Positions 33,282-43,617 of a stretch of 64,000 nucleotides of DNA are shown piece after piece. The notes beneath the pieces are model-generated. The model saw only the letters and a list, made by a program, of their open reading frames with translations. It searched no databases and had not been told where the DNA came from. Position 1 is the stretch's first letter; every line of letters begins with the position of its first letter. The translations under genes were made by a program, and so were the position numbers. The DNA lies in NCBI RefSeq assembly GCF_000739895.2, contig NZ_BBJS01000007.1, positions 140,860 through 204,859 of the forward strand. Direction: 5' to 3'. The DNA comes from Sphingomonas paucimobilis NBRC 13935. Its GTDB lineage: Bacteria > Pseudomonadota > Alphaproteobacteria > Sphingomonadales > Sphingomonadaceae.

Positions 33282-34718
33282 TTATTGCGACGGGGGCGAC
33301 GCCTTGAGCATCTGGGCATCGATCTCCGCGCCCCAGGGATCGGCGCCGGCGATTGCCTTGCCGTCCGGGGTGAAGTCCATGATGTGGTCACCGGCGCGGG
33401 TATAGCCGGGCCAGGACGGCAGACCGGGGGCGTTGGGATCGCCGGTCTTGGCGAACCGGACGACATAGCGGCTCATCGCCTGTCCCATCGCCCGATCGCG
33501 CGGGGTGGCCTTGTCGCCATATTTGATCGCGACGGTATTGAAGAAGAACGGAATGTCGGTCGCGTGCTGCGCCCCTGGCTGGCCGACCGAGTCCGCGACA
33601 TAGGAGAAGCGATATTCCCACGCCGGCGCCCGCTTGTCCGACAGCAGCCCGGCGACTTCGCGGGCACCGGCGATCATGAAGCCGGTCCTGCCCCCCATGT
33701 CGGCGCTGGTCGCCCCGACGACGACGGGCACGCGCGCGAACCGACCGTTGGCATAAGCGGGGCCCATGTCGACCACCACCTTGCCATCGGCAAAGGGCCC
33801 GCTGTTGGTCGGCGGACCGGCCGGCGGCCGGAACAGCGCCATCATGTTGAGGCCGTCGGTCACCTCCTCGGCGCTCAGGCGGCGCAGCCGGTCGAGCGCA
33901 TCGGGGCGGTCAGGATCGATATTCTTCGACCGCGCGAAATTGGCGCCGATCCGCTCGACATCGGCCAGCGTCCTGCCATCCGACCGGCCATTGCCGCCTG
34001 ACATGATGAAGGCCTTGTGGAACAGCCCCTTGGCCAAGGGCGAGGTGTTGAGCATGTGCACCGACATGCCGCCTGCGCTTTCGCCGATGATCGTGACATT
34101 GGCCGGATCGCCGCCAAAGGCCGCCGCGTTGCGCTGGACCCATTGCAGCGCGGCGATCTGGTCCATGATCCCATAATTGCCCAGCCGCCCGCCATCGGCA
34201 TTTGCCCTGGTCAGCTGCGGCAGCGCGAAGGTGCCGAACCGGCCGACGCGGTAGTTGAAGCTGACGAAGACCACGCCCTGTTTGGCGAGGTCGGCACCCG
34301 AATAGGTCGGTGGCGACGCCCCGCCATTCACGAAGCCGCCGCCATAGATCCATACCACCACCGGCAGCTTGCCCTTGGCCGTCACCGGTTTCCAGACATT
34401 GGCGTAGAGGCAGTCCTCGGCGGGCTTGGTGCCCAGCGGCGCGGCATCGCTGGGGAAGGGGACCTGCATGCAGTCGGGGGCATAGCCGGTCGCGTCACGC
34501 ACACCGGTCCAGGCTGCGGCTGGCTGCGGCGCGCGCCAGCGAAGCGCGCCGACCGGCGGCGCGGCGAAGGGAATGCCCTTCCAGCTGGCCACGCCGTCCT
34601 CGATGCCGCCGCGCACCGCGCCGCGGTCGGTCTTGGCGATCGGCGCGGGCCCTTGCGCAATGGCGGGCGCGTTTAAGGGCAGGATCGCGGCCATCGCCAC
34701 GGTCAGCATCATTCGCAT
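33282..34718 (-). CDS. Type B carboxylesterase
   Basis: About 478 residues. A signal peptide (MLTVAMAAILPLNAPAIAQ) indicates export. Diagnostic blocks are VRGGIEDGVASWKGIPFAAPPVG, the carboxylesterase-B signature EDCLYANVW, the oxyanion motif YGGGF, and the nucleophile elbow GESAGG. The catalytic His is likely in QHATDIPFFF. The ATG at 34718 is chosen because GGGGGGAG lies 8 nt before it. The enzyme should hydrolyse ester bonds in the periplasm; the substrate is unknown. A DUF885 hydrolase gene lies upstream on the same strand 115 nt away. Confidence 0.9.
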   Translation of the reverse strand: MRMMLTVAMAAILPLNAPAIAQGPAPIAKTDRGAVRGGIEDGVASWKGIPFAAPPVGALRWRAPQPAAAWTGVRDATGYAPDCMQVPFPSDAAPLGTKPAEDCLYANVWKPVTAKGKLPVVVWIYGGGFVNGGASPPTYSGADLAKQGVVFVSFNYRVGRFGTFALPQLTRANADGGRLGNYGIMDQIAALQWVQRNAAAFGGDPANVTIIGESAGGMSVHMLNTSPLAKGLFHKAFIMSGGNGRSDGRTLADVERIGANFARSKNIDPDRPDALDRLRRLSAEEVTDGLNMMALFRPPAGPPTNSGPFADGKVVVDMGPAYANGRFARVPVVVGATSADMGGRTGFMIAGAREVAGLLSDKRAPAWEYRFSYVADSVGQPGAQHATDIPFFFNTVAIKYGDKATPRDRAMGQAMSRYVVRFAKTGDPNAPGLPSWPGYTRAGDHIMDFTPDGKAIAGADPWGAEIDAQMLKASPPSQ

Positions 34719-34832
34719 CGCATCGTCTCCCCCCTCGTGCCGTTCCATCCCAGAAACGGCATGTTTTCATGGCTTTGGGTCATGGATAGGCCGGAAAGCC
34801 TCGCCAGGGGAAGGGGGCGGCGTTCCCGGCCG

Positions 34833-36638
34833 CTACGCCCCCGCGATATAGCGCGAGACATTGCCCGCCAGCACGTCGAGCGGCACATTGCCGCCATCGA
34901 CTACCGCCTGGTCGAAATCGCGCAGGTCGTAGCGCGCGCCCAGCGCTGCCTTGGCGCGGGCCCGCTGCGCGACGATCTCGGCGCGGCCGACCTCGTATCC
35001 GCAGGCCTGGCCCGGCCATGCGCAATAGCGATCGACCTCGCTCTCGGCATTGCTGCGCGGCAGGCCGGTGGCGGCGATGAATTCGGCCAGTGCCTTGTCG
35101 CGCGACCAGCCGAGCGCATGGATGCCGGTATCGACGATCAACCGCACCGCCCGCCAGGCCAGGCCCATCAGATAACCCAACCGCCCGGCGGGATCGCCCT
35201 CATACATGCCCAGCTCGTCGGCGAGCTGCTCGGCATAGAGCGCCCAGCCTTCCGAATAGGCGTTGAACGCCAGGATCGAGCGGATCAGCGGCAGGGCCTG
35301 CGCATATTCGCCCTGCCAGACATGGCCCGGTATCCCCTCATGATAAACGAGGTCGGGAATGGTCACACGGTTGTGGATCGAGGGATCGCCGAGATTGACC
35401 CAGACCTTGCCCGGCACGCTGCCGTCGATCGTCCCCGGCCCGCCATAAGCGGCCGGCGCGCCCGGCTCCTGCGCCAGCGGCATACGCCGGATTTCGAGAT
35501 GGCCGCGTGCCAGCCGCCGGAAGGCTTGCGGCAACTTGGGTCGGATCGCGTCGATCCGACCCTGCATATAGGCGACGATCTGGCGGCGGCCTTCGTCGCC
35601 ATCGGGAAAGCCGATGCCGGGACGCCGCTGATAGGCCATGGTGCGCTCGGCGACGCTGCCCTGGGTCAGTCCGGCCTGGCGCAGGATCGCATCCATCTGC
35701 GCCTGAAGGTCGGTCAGGCGGGCACGACCCATGGCGTGCAGTTCGGTCGCGCTGCGCCGGGTCGTCGTGCCGGCGCGCAGGCCCCAGGCATACCATTCGG
35801 GGCCATGCGGGCGCGTGCCCAGCCCGGCCGCATCGGTCGCCACCGCGCGTTCGGCGCGCAGCTCGCCCAGTTGCCGCTCCAGCGCGGGCACGATGGCGGT
35901 GCGGACGATACGCGCCGCCTGCGCAGCCCAGTCGCCGGGTATGGCTGTCCCCTTGCGCGCCAATGGGCCGACGAGCGGACCATCGGTATTCGCCGCCTCG
36001 GCAATGGTGCGGGTCATGCCCGCGATCGTCTTGTCGAGCAGGAAGGAAGGCGGGACGACGCCCATCCCGCGCGCCTGACGGATGCGGGTGGTTTCGCCGT
36101 CCAATTGCGCGGGCATCGCGGCGAGGCGGGCGAGATAGGCCTCGGCATCGGCCTTGTCGCGCACCGGCTGATCACCGTCGAGCATCTGCGGCACGTCGAG
36201 CCACGACCCGACATTCTGGACGACGGCATAGGGCGTGTTGCGCCAGTCGCCGATCGTTGCCACGCCATAAGGCAGGGCCATGCCATCGAGCGCGGTGCGG
36301 AAGGCGCTTTCCACCACGGCGACGCTCGTCGCGGTCGAGGGATCGAGCCCGGCACGCGGCACTCGGGCCAGCTCCGCCAGCGCCTGGGTCAGGACGCGCT
36401 GCCGCACCGTGATTCCCGCCGGCGAACGATCCTCCAGGCGGCGGCGCAGATCGGCATGCGCCCCGCTGTCGACGCCCAGCGTCGTCGCCCGCTCCGGGAG
36501 CAGGTCGAGCAACTGCCAGGCGAGGCGGTCGAGCAAAGCCGGTACGCCATCCGCCGGCGCGGCTGCGGGGAGGGCGGTCGAAGCGGTGACGGCGGCAAAC
36601 CCGGCCAGGGTTTCGCGACGAGACAAGAAGCGATCCAT
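34833..36638 (-). CDS. DUF885 family protein, exported, peptidase-like
   Basis: About 601 residues from ATG 36638. The N-terminus SRRETLAGFAAVTASTALPAAA looks like a Tat-type signal (a twin Arg followed by a hydrophobic run). The DUF885 signature YHEGIPGHVWQGEYA near residue 390 contains an H-E-x4-H arrangement like a zinc peptidase site. Other conserved parts are FNAYSEGWALYAEQLADELGMY and the C-terminal PGQACGYEVGRAEI. DUF885 proteins are thought to be metallo-dependent hydrolases but have no firmly established reaction. It is divergent from the 5-oxoprolinase operon, with a 242-nt shared promoter region. Confidence 0.85.
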   Translation of the reverse strand: MDRFLSRRETLAGFAAVTASTALPAAAPADGVPALLDRLAWQLLDLLPERATTLGVDSGAHADLRRRLEDRSPAGITVRQRVLTQALAELARVPRAGLDPSTATSVAVVESAFRTALDGMALPYGVATIGDWRNTPYAVVQNVGSWLDVPQMLDGDQPVRDKADAEAYLARLAAMPAQLDGETTRIRQARGMGVVPPSFLLDKTIAGMTRTIAEAANTDGPLVGPLARKGTAIPGDWAAQAARIVRTAIVPALERQLGELRAERAVATDAAGLGTRPHGPEWYAWGLRAGTTTRRSATELHAMGRARLTDLQAQMDAILRQAGLTQGSVAERTMAYQRRPGIGFPDGDEGRRQIVAYMQGRIDAIRPKLPQAFRRLARGHLEIRRMPLAQEPGAPAAYGGPGTIDGSVPGKVWVNLGDPSIHNRVTIPDLVYHEGIPGHVWQGEYAQALPLIRSILAFNAYSEGWALYAEQLADELGMYEGDPAGRLGYLMGLAWRAVRLIVDTGIHALGWSRDKALAEFIAATGLPRSNAESEVDRYCAWPGQACGYEVGRAEIVAQRARAKAALGARYDLRDFDQAVVDGGNVPLDVLAGNVSRYIAGA

Positions 36639-36880
36639 CCCCGAGTGATGACCGCGGCGTCGCCGAAGGTCAAACGGGATGCTCGGATGTTGGCGGATTG
36701 CACTAAACCGACCCGCTGACAGGAGGACATACGAAGCGTTGTGAAGGGGTGTCGCCCTTTGGAAGGTACTCATCCTTGCGGGTGGCGGCCTGCTCATGTC
36801 GGGCCCACGGGAACAGCCATCAGCACAAAGTCAAATCGTACATCGGATACAAAATACCCTCTAGCGATGCGGGACAATCG

Positions 36881-39800
36881 ATGACATGCCTTGCACCTAT
36901 GAAAGAATGGCAGTTCTGGATCGATCGCGGGGGGACTTTCACGGACGTGGTGGCACGGCGGCCTGATGGCACGCTGGTCACCGCCAAGCTGCTGTCGGAG
37001 GATCCGGAGCGGCGCTATGACGCGGCGGAGGCGGCGATCCGGCAGTTGACGGGGGCCGGCGACGGCCCGCTTCAGCCTTGCACCATCCGTATCGGTACGA
37101 CGATCGCGACCAACGCGCTGCTGGAGCGCGAAGGCGAGCCGGTGCTGCTGGCGATCACCCGCGGTTTCGGCGATGCGCTGACGATCGGCTATCAGGATCG
37201 TCCGGATATTTTCGCGCGCGATATCCGCCGCGCCCCGCCGCTGTTCGCCGAGGTCGTCGAGATCGACGAGCGGGTCGCCGAGGACGGCACGGTGCTGACC
37301 CCGCTCGACGAGGCGGCCGCGGCGGCGGCGTTCGCCAAGGCCTATGCGGAGGGTCTTCGATCGGTGGCGATCGTCCTGGTCCATGGCTGGCGGCACCAGG
37401 CGCATGAGGCGAAGCTGGCCGATCTCGCCCAGGCGGCCGGCTTTACGCAGATTTCGGTCAGCCACCGCACCGCGCCACTGATCCGGCTGGTCGCGCGCGG
37501 CGACACGACGCTGGTCGATGCCTATTTGTCGCCCGTCCTGCGCCGTTATGTGCAGGGGCTGGAGGCATCGCTGGACGAGGCGGCAGCCGGGGGACTGCTC
37601 TTCATGCAGTCGAGCGGCGGGCTGGTCGCGGCCGATCGCTTCGGCGGCAAGGATGCGCTGCTGTCCGGTCCCGCTGGCGGGATCGTCGGCATGGCGCGGA
37701 CCGCGCAAGGCGCGGGCTTCGACCGCATCATCGGCTTCGACATGGGCGGCACCTCGACTGACGTGTCGCTTTATGCCGGGAGTTATGACCGGCGCTCCGA
37801 CGCGGTGCTGGCGGGGGTGCGCGTCGCGGTGCCGATGATGCGGATCGACACGGTCGCGGCGGGCGGCGGATCGATCTGTCATTTCGATGGCGGGCGGTTG
37901 CTGGTCGGTCCCGCCTCGGCCGGGGCCGATCCGGGGCCGGCCTGTTACCGGCGCGGCGGGCCGCTGACCGTCACAGACTGCAACATGGTGCTGGGCAAGC
38001 TGCAGCCCGATTACTTCCCCGCGCTGTTCGGGCCGAACCGCGACCTGCCGCCCGATCGGCAGGCGGCCGAGGCGGCGCTGGACGCGCTGCTCGACCAGGT
38101 GGCGGCGGCGACTGGCGAGCGGCTGGACCGGTTCGCGGCGGCCGAGGGCATGGTCGCGATCGCGGTCGCCAATATGGCGCGGGCGATCCGCGCGGTCTCG
38201 GTGGCGCGCGGCGAGGACCCGGCCTCCTATGCACTAGCCTGTTTCGGGGGAGCGGGCGGGCAACATGCCTGTCTGGTCGCCGATGCGCTGGGCATGGAGC
38301 AGGTGCTGATCCATCCGCTGGCCGGCGTGTTGTCGGCGGTCGGCATCGGGCTGGCGGCGCGCAGCGTGGTGCGCGAGGCGACCGTCGCGCTGCCGCTGGC
38401 GGACGCGGGATTGCACACTGCGCTGGCCGAATTGCGTGACGCCGCCGCATCGGCACTGGCCGAGCAGGGCGTTGCGGCGGATGCGATCCGCATCACGACG
38501 CTGGCTCAGCTTCGCTATGCCCGCAACGACCAGACGATCGCGGTCCAGTGGGATACGCCTGAGGCCATGGCCGAGGCGTTTGCGGCGGCACACCGCCAGC
38601 GTTTCGGCTTTGTCGGCGACGATGCGCTGGTCGTCGAGCAATTGCGGGTCGAGGCGAGCGCCGAGGAGGATGGCCAGGATCTGCCCGCGCCCGATCTGCC
38701 GGCCCGGTCGGCCGATCCGGTGGCCAGCGTGCCCATGTATCTGGCCGGTGCGATGCACGAGGCGCCGGTCCATGCCCGCGAAGGGCTGGCGGTGGATGGG
38801 GTCGTGACCGGTCCGGCGCTGATCCTTGATCCGGTGTCGACCGTGGTGGTCGAGCCCGGCTGGCGCGCGCGGGTGCTGAGCGACGGCACGTTGCTTCTCG
38901 AACGTGCCGAGGCGCGCGCCGCGCAGGCGGCGGACGATGCGGTCGATCCGGTGCGGCTGGAGATTTTCGCCGGGCTGTTCATGGGGATCGCCGAGGAAAT
39001 GGGCGCCGCGCTGCAACGCAGTGCCGCCTCGGTCAATATCCGCGAGCGGCTGGACTTTTCCTGCGCGCTGTTCGACGCCGAGGGCGGGCTGGTCGCCAAC
39101 GCGCCGCATATCCCCGTGCATCTGGGATCGATGGGTGAGAGCATCCGCACCGTCATCGCCAATCGCGCCGGCACGATGCGCGAGGGGCAGGTCTATGCGC
39201 TGAACGATCCTTATCGTGGCGGCACCCATCTGCCCGACATCACGGTCATCATGCCGGTCTTCGCCGGGGGCGAGACGCCGGTCTATTATGTCGCGGCACG
39301 CGGGCATCATGCCGATGTCGGCGGTACCACGCCCGGCTCCATGCCACCCGACAGCCGGACGCTGGCCGAGGAAGGCGTGGTGTTCGACGATATGCTGATT
39401 GTCGAGGACGGCGTGCTGCGCGAACAGCCCATCCGGGAGCTGCTCGCCAGCGGCCCCTATCCGGCGCGTAACATCGACCAGAACATCGCCGATCTCGCCG
39501 CGCAGGTCGCGGCCTGCGCGCGCGGAGCCGATGGGTTGCGCCAACTCGCCGCGCAGCAGGGCGAAGGCGTCGTCACCCGCTATATGGCCTATGTCCAGGC
39601 GCATGCCGAGGCGATGGTGCGGCGAATGATCGCGACCCTGTCCGACGGCCATTTCCGCTATGCGCTGGACGACGGCGCGGCGGTCGAGGTGGCGGTTCGC
39701 GTCGACCCGGCACAGGGAAGCGCGGTGATCGACTTTACCGGCACCAGCGAACAGCGGCCGACCAATTTCAACGCGCCGCTCGCCGTCACCCGTGCCGCCG

Positions 39801-40471
39801 TCCTCTATGTCCTGCGCCTGCTGGTCGATGAGGCGGTGCCGCTCAACGAAGGCTTCCTGCGCCCCGTCGAGATCATCGTGCCCGAAGGATCGATGCTCAA
39901 CCCACGCGCCCCCGCTGCCGTGGTCGCCGGCAATGTCGAGGTCAGCCAGGTGGTCACCGACGCACTGCTCGGCGCTCTGGGCGCGATGGCGGGCAGTCAG
40001 GGGACGATGAACAACCTGACCTTCGGCGACGACAGCTATCAATATTATGAGACGATCGCGGGCGGGGCGGGCGCGGGGCCGGGCCATGACGGCGCCGATG
40101 CCATCCAGACGCATATGACGAACAGCCGCCTGACCGATCCCGAGATATTGGAGACGCGCTACCCCGTGCTGCTCGAGCAGTTCGCGATCCGGCGCGGATC
40201 GGGCGGGGCGGGCGAGCGGCACGGCGGCGACGGCACCGTCCGTCGTCTCCGCTTCCTGCGGCCGCTGCGTGCCGGCATTCTCAGCAACCGCCGCGTCGTG
40301 CCGCCCTTCGGCTTGGCCGGGGGCGCGGACGGGCAGGTCGGCGTCAACCGGGTCGAGCGGGCGGATGGCGGCATCGAGCCGCTGGCGTCCACTGCGCGGA
40401 TCGACATGGAGGTCGGCGACGTGCTGGTGATCGAGACGCCCGGCGGCGGCGGCTATGGAAGCCTGCGCTGA
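36881..40471 (+). CDS. Fused ATP-dependent 5-oxoprolinase (hydantoinase A + B)
   Basis: About 1196 residues from ATG 36881 (GGGAC 6 nt upstream); ATG 36899 is the alternative. The N-terminal half is a hydantoinase A/oxoprolinase unit with the ATPase motifs [37 protein letters not shown] and FGGAGGQHA. The C-terminal half is hydantoinase [55 protein letters not shown]. Such ~1200-1300-residue fusions hydrolyse 5-oxo-L-proline to glutamate using ATP. The three downstream genes overlap each other, and DUF969/DUF979 are associated with 5-oxoproline uptake, which supports the substrate call over hydantoins. Confidence 0.88.
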   Translation: MTCLAPMKEWQFWIDRGGTFTDVVARRPDGTLVTAKLLSEDPERRYDAAEAAIRQLTGAGDGPLQPCTIRIGTTIATNALLEREGEPVLLAITRGFGDALTIGYQDRPDIFARDIRRAPPLFAEVVEIDERVAEDGTVLTPLDEAAAAAAFAKAYAEGLRSVAIVLVHGWRHQAHEAKLADLAQAAGFTQISVSHRTAPLIRLVARGDTTLVDAYLSPVLRRYVQGLEASLDEAAAGGLLFMQSSGGLVAADRFGGKDALLSGPAGGIVGMARTAQGAGFDRIIGFDMGGTSTDVSLYAGSYDRRSDAVLAGVRVAVPMMRIDTVAAGGGSICHFDGGRLLVGPASAGADPGPACYRRGGPLTVTDCNMVLGKLQPDYFPALFGPNRDLPPDRQAAEAALDALLDQVAAATGERLDRFAAAEGMVAIAVANMARAIRAVSVARGEDPASYALACFGGAGGQHACLVADALGMEQVLIHPLAGVLSAVGIGLAARSVVREATVALPLADAGLHTALAELRDAAASALAEQGVAADAIRITTLAQLRYARNDQTIAVQWDTPEAMAEAFAAAHRQRFGFVGDDALVVEQLRVEASAEEDGQDLPAPDLPARSADPVASVPMYLAGAMHEAPVHAREGLAVDGVVTGPALILDPVSTVVVEPGWRARVLSDGTLLLERAEARAAQAADDAVDPVRLEIFAGLFMGIAEEMGAALQRSAASVNIRERLDFSCALFDAEGGLVANAPHIPVHLGSMGESIRTVIANRAGTMREGQVYALNDPYRGGTHLPDITVIMPVFAGGETPVYYVAARGHHADVGGTTPGSMPPDSRTLAEEGVVFDDMLIVEDGVLREQPIRELLASGPYPARNIDQNIADLAAQVAACARGADGLRQLAAQQGEGVVTRYMAYVQAHAEAMVRRMIATLSDGHFRYALDDGAAVEVAVRVDPAQGSAVIDFTGTSEQRPTNFNAPLAVTRAAVLYVLRLLVDEAVPLNEGFLRPVEIIVPEGSMLNPRAPAAVVAGNVEVSQVVTDALLGALGAMAGSQGTMNNLTFGDDSYQYYETIAGGAGAGPGHDGADAIQTHMTNSRLTDPEILETRYPVLLEQFAIRRGSGGAGERHGGDGTVRRLRFLRPLRAGILSNRRVVPPFGLAGGADGQVGVNRVERADGGIEPLASTARIDMEVGDVLVIETPGGGGYGSLR

Positions 40472-41139
40472 TGTGGGTGCTGGCGGGGATCGTCGTCATT
40501 GCCGGCGGCTTCCTGCTCCGCGCGCATCCGCTGCTGGTCATCATCGTGTCGGCGGCGGTCACCGGGCTCGCGGCGGGGCTTGATCCCGTGCGGGTGCTGG
40601 CGACCTTTGGCCATGCCTTCAACGAGACGCGCTATGTCACCGCTGTCTATATGATCCTGCCGGTCATCGCGCTGCTGGAGCGGCGGGGGTTGCAGGAACG
40701 CGCGCGGGCGCTGGTCGCGGGCCTGCGCGGTGCGACGACCGGGCGGTTGCTGATCGGCTATCTGCTCTTCCGCCAGGTGATGGCGGCGCTGGGCCTGACC
40801 TCGGTCGCGGGGCCGGCGCAGACGGTGCGTCCGCTGGTCGCGCCGATGGCCGAGGCCGCCGCCGAGCGCCAGGGCGACGGCAGCGCCGAGACGGCGGAAA
40901 AGGTCAAGGCGATGGCGGCGGCGACCGACACGGTCGGGCTGTTCTTCGGCGAGGACATTTTCATCGCGATCGGATCGATCCTGCTGATGAAGGGTGTGCT
41001 CGATGGCTATGGCATCCATCTGGAGCCGTTCCAGCTGTCCATCTGGGCGATCCCGACCGCGATCGCGGCATTCATGATCCATGGTGCGCGGTTGCTGCTG
41101 CTAGATCGACGGCTGTCGCGGCGGGGCGCCAAGTCGTGA
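40471..41139 (+). CDS. DUF969 membrane protein, probable 5-oxoproline transporter subunit
   Basis: A 222-residue inner-membrane protein whose ATG overlaps the oxoprolinase stop (TGATG). Hydrophobic helices lie near residues 1-40, 55-75, 90-110 and 160-205, with conserved ETRYVTAVYMILPVIALLERRGLQERA and TDTVGLFFGEDIFIAIGSILLMKG. DUF969 and DUF979 proteins are known to be encoded next to each other and next to 5-oxoprolinase genes in many bacteria, and are annotated as a two-part 5-oxoproline transporter. The assignment here rests on family and gene order. Confidence 0.87.
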   Translation: MWVLAGIVVIAGGFLLRAHPLLVIIVSAAVTGLAAGLDPVRVLATFGHAFNETRYVTAVYMILPVIALLERRGLQERARALVAGLRGATTGRLLIGYLLFRQVMAALGLTSVAGPAQTVRPLVAPMAEAAAERQGDGSAETAEKVKAMAAATDTVGLFFGEDIFIAIGSILLMKGVLDGYGIHLEPFQLSIWAIPTAIAAFMIHGARLLLLDRRLSRRGAKS

Positions 41140-42041
41140 TCGGGCTTAACCTGGTCTATACGGTCGTCGGCGTGGTCTTCGCGATTTTCGCCCTCTCGGG
41201 CCTGCGAGATCGGCGTTGGGCCAATGGCGCATTCCACGGACTGATCGCGCTGTCCTTCCTGGCGGGGGATCGATTGGGCGATATCGGCAATGGCGTGCTC
41301 GTCCTGGTGCTGGTCGCTATCGCCGCCTCGGGCCGGATGCGTCGTTCCGAGCCCGTCGCCCCGCCACAGGACCGCCATGGCGCAAAGGTCTTCCTGCCCG
41401 CGCTGATCGTGCCGGCGGTCGCGCTGCTCGGCACGCTCGCGTTCAAGCAGGTGCCGGCGCTGGTCGATCCCAAGCAGGCGACCTTGGTCGCGCTGACGCT
41501 GGGCACGATCATCGCCCTGATCCTGTGTCGCGCGCTGCTTCAGGCGCGGGTGGCCGAGCCCTTTGTTGCCGGGCGCGGTTTGATCGACGATATTGGCTGG
41601 GTGGCGGTGATGCCGCAGCTTCTCGCCAGCCTGGGCGCGGTCTTCGCGCTGGCGGGAGTGGGGCAGGTGGTCGGCACGCTGATCGGTACGATCATCCCGG
41701 CGGGCAGCGTGATCGGCGCGGTGCTGGCCTATGCGCTGGGCATGGCGTTGTTCACCATCGTCATGGGCAATGCCTTTGCCGCCTTTCCCGTGATGGCGGC
41801 GGCGGTCGGCGTGCCCCTGCTGATCCAGCGTGCCGGCGGCGATCCGGCGATCGTGGCGGCGGTGGGTATGCTGGCGGGCTTTTGCGGGACGCTGCTGACC
41901 CCCATGGCGGCCAATTTCAACCTGCTGCCGGCTGCCTTGCTCGGGCTGAAGGACAAGTACGGCGTTATCCGGGCCCAGGCACCGACCGCGCTGTTGCTGC
42001 TCGTCTTCAACATCCTCCTGCTTTACGGAATGATCGCGTGA
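41136..42041 (+). CDS. DUF979 membrane protein, probable 5-oxoproline transporter subunit
   Basis: A 301-residue protein with about eight to ten membrane helices, starting at a GTG that overlaps the DUF969 stop (GTGA). Conserved stretches include GRGLIDDIGWVAVMPQLLASLGAVF, MGNAFAAFPVMAAAVGVPLLIQRAGGDP and MLAGFCGTLLTPMAANFNLLPAALL. It should act with the DUF969 protein to bring 5-oxoproline into the cell. Tight coupling with the neighbours indicates equimolar production. Confidence 0.87.
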   Translation: MIGLNLVYTVVGVVFAIFALSGLRDRRWANGAFHGLIALSFLAGDRLGDIGNGVLVLVLVAIAASGRMRRSEPVAPPQDRHGAKVFLPALIVPAVALLGTLAFKQVPALVDPKQATLVALTLGTIIALILCRALLQARVAEPFVAGRGLIDDIGWVAVMPQLLASLGAVFALAGVGQVVGTLIGTIIPAGSVIGAVLAYALGMALFTIVMGNAFAAFPVMAAAVGVPLLIQRAGGDPAIVAAVGMLAGFCGTLLTPMAANFNLLPAALLGLKDKYGVIRAQAPTALLLLVFNILLLYGMIA

Positions 42042-43030
42042 CCCGATTGGACCCAGCCACAGCGCAACACTTCGCCAGCATGACGCTGGGCCATGTCGGG
42101 CGCGAATATCCCAATCATCTCAGCCACGCGCTCGAAGGACCGGAGGATGCGCGGACGCCGTCCGAACTGCATCCCATCTTCTATGGTAGCTTCGACTGGC
42201 ATAGCTGCGTCCATGGCTGGTGGCAGTTGCTCCGGCTGATCCGCCTTTATCCCGATCTGCCCATTGCCGCCGAGGTCCGCGCGCGTGCCGATGCGATGCT
42301 GGTGCCCGACAAGGTCGCGGCCGAGATCGCCTATTTCGAACGACCAAGCGCTGGCGGGTTCGAGAGGCCCTATGGCTGGGCCTGGCTGCTGGCGCTGCAT
42401 GACGAGGCGAGCCGTCACGATGCCGGTTGGGCTCAGGCGCTGGAGCCCTTCGCCCTGTTCCTGGCGGAGCGCTTCCGCACCTTCCTGCCGCGCCTGACCT
42501 ATCCGCTTCGCGTCGGAACGCATTTCAACACCAGCTTTGCCCTGACCCTGGCCTGGGATTGGGCGGAGGGGCGCGACAACGGCCTGCGCTCGCTGATCGC
42601 GCAGAGCGTCATCACCTGGTTCGACCGTGACATTGATTGCCAGGCCTGGGAGCCGGGCGGTGACGAATTCCTGTCGCCTGCGCTGACCGAGGCGCTCGTG
42701 ATGAGCCGGGTCTTCGACGCACCGAGCTTCCGCAACTGGTTTGACGCCTTCCTGCCGCGCGTGGGGGAGGGGGAGCCTGCCACCCTGTTCACCCCTGCCA
42801 TCGTCTCCGACCGCAACGACGGCAAGATCGCGCATCTCGACGGCCTCAACCTCAGCCGCGCCTGGTGCTGGCGGACGATCGCGGGCAAGCTGGGCGCGGA
42901 TCATCCGGTGGCGGCGCGGGCGGAAGCGGCCGCCGCCGACCATCTGGCCGCCAGCCTGCCGCATATCGGCGACAATTATATGGGCGAGCATTGGCTCGCC
43001 ACCTTCGCGCTACTGGCGCTGGCGGCATGA
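42038..43030 (+). CDS. DUF2891 family protein
   Basis: A 330-residue soluble protein starting at GTG 42038, which overlaps the DUF979 stop by 4 nt. The frame is open far upstream, but that part is an unused frame inside DUF979. Family features include HPIFYGSFDWHSCVHGWWQLLRL, ERPYGWAWLLALHDE, RVGTHFNTSFALTLAWDWA and GDNYMGEHWLATFALLAL, an alpha-helical pattern rich in Trp and His that resembles alpha/alpha toroid enzymes. No reaction is established. Its place at the end of the 5-oxoproline operon suggests a step that makes or uses pyroglutamyl compounds. Confidence 0.85.
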   Translation: MTRLDPATAQHFASMTLGHVGREYPNHLSHALEGPEDARTPSELHPIFYGSFDWHSCVHGWWQLLRLIRLYPDLPIAAEVRARADAMLVPDKVAAEIAYFERPSAGGFERPYGWAWLLALHDEASRHDAGWAQALEPFALFLAERFRTFLPRLTYPLRVGTHFNTSFALTLAWDWAEGRDNGLRSLIAQSVITWFDRDIDCQAWEPGGDEFLSPALTEALVMSRVFDAPSFRNWFDAFLPRVGEGEPATLFTPAIVSDRNDGKIAHLDGLNLSRAWCWRTIAGKLGADHPVAARAEAAAADHLAASLPHIGDNYMGEHWLATFALLALAA

Positions 43031-43041
43031 TAGGGCTTTGG

Positions 43042-43063
43042 CCCCTCCCCTGAAGGGGAGGGG
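43042..43063. terminator. Two-way terminator between DUF2891 and MarR genes
   Basis: CCCCTCCCCT pairs with AGGGGAGGGG over 10 bp with a 2-nt gap. It lies 11 nt after one stop codon and 11 nt from the facing one, so it can end both transcripts. The same core recurs at 63931. Confidence 0.65.
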
Positions 43064-43074
43064 TGGCCAGGCAA

Positions 43075-43542
43075 TCAGTCCGGCTTGCCGCTCCGTTGGC
43101 CGTAATGCGGTTCGTCACTCATCGTCAGGAAGAGATGGCGCAGCATCGCGGTCATGGCGTCGGTGCCGCGCTGGGTCAGGCGGACGATCAGGCGGCGATG
43201 ATCCGTCGGGTCGGTGCGGCGGCGAAGGAGGTTCGATTCCTCCAGCCGGTCGATCCGACGCAGCGCGCTGGTCGAGCTTTCCCCCGACACGAGGATCAAC
43301 TCCTTGACGCAGAGCGGCCGGGCCTGCTGCTCGGCGATGAACAGCTCCAGCATCATGTCCCAGGCGGAATCGCGGAACACATCGCGGGGAAAGAATTGCG
43401 CGACATTGGCGCGCATCGCCTGGGTCTGGCGTGCCAGGTCGAGCAGGCTGGGCGTATTGCTCCGCGCGGCCGGTTGCGCGGAATAACTCCGTGTGGGGGT
43501 GGGGGCGAAATAACGAGCGGCGCTACTCTTGGGCATGGGCAT
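43075..43542 (-). CDS. MarR-family winged-helix regulator
   Basis: 155 residues from ATG 43542, with AGGA shortly upstream. The C-terminal half is a winged helix: LCVKELILVSGESSTSALRRIDRLEESNLLRRRTDPTDHRRLIVRLTQRG. The N-terminal ~45 residues are Pro/Ser-rich and probably flexible. It lies 75 nt after the HlyD gene on the same strand, so it may be co-transcribed with, and regulate, the adhesin secretion genes. The role is inferred from position. Confidence 0.8.
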   Translation of the reverse strand: MPMPKSSAARYFAPTPTRSYSAQPAARSNTPSLLDLARQTQAMRANVAQFFPRDVFRDSAWDMMLELFIAEQQARPLCVKELILVSGESSTSALRRIDRLEESNLLRRRTDPTDHRRLIVRLTQRGTDAMTAMLRHLFLTMSDEPHYGQRSGKPD

Positions 43543-43617
43543 GATCCTGTGCTGATGCCGGGTTCGGAAATTCCGGCGCGTGGCTTGGGATGGGAGCGGC
43601 ATGGGAGAGGGAGGCGC

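Noticed and set aside
41216..42037. Upstream extension of the DUF2891 frame
   Set aside because: It overlaps the whole DUF979 gene in another frame; the family similarity begins only after GTG 42038.
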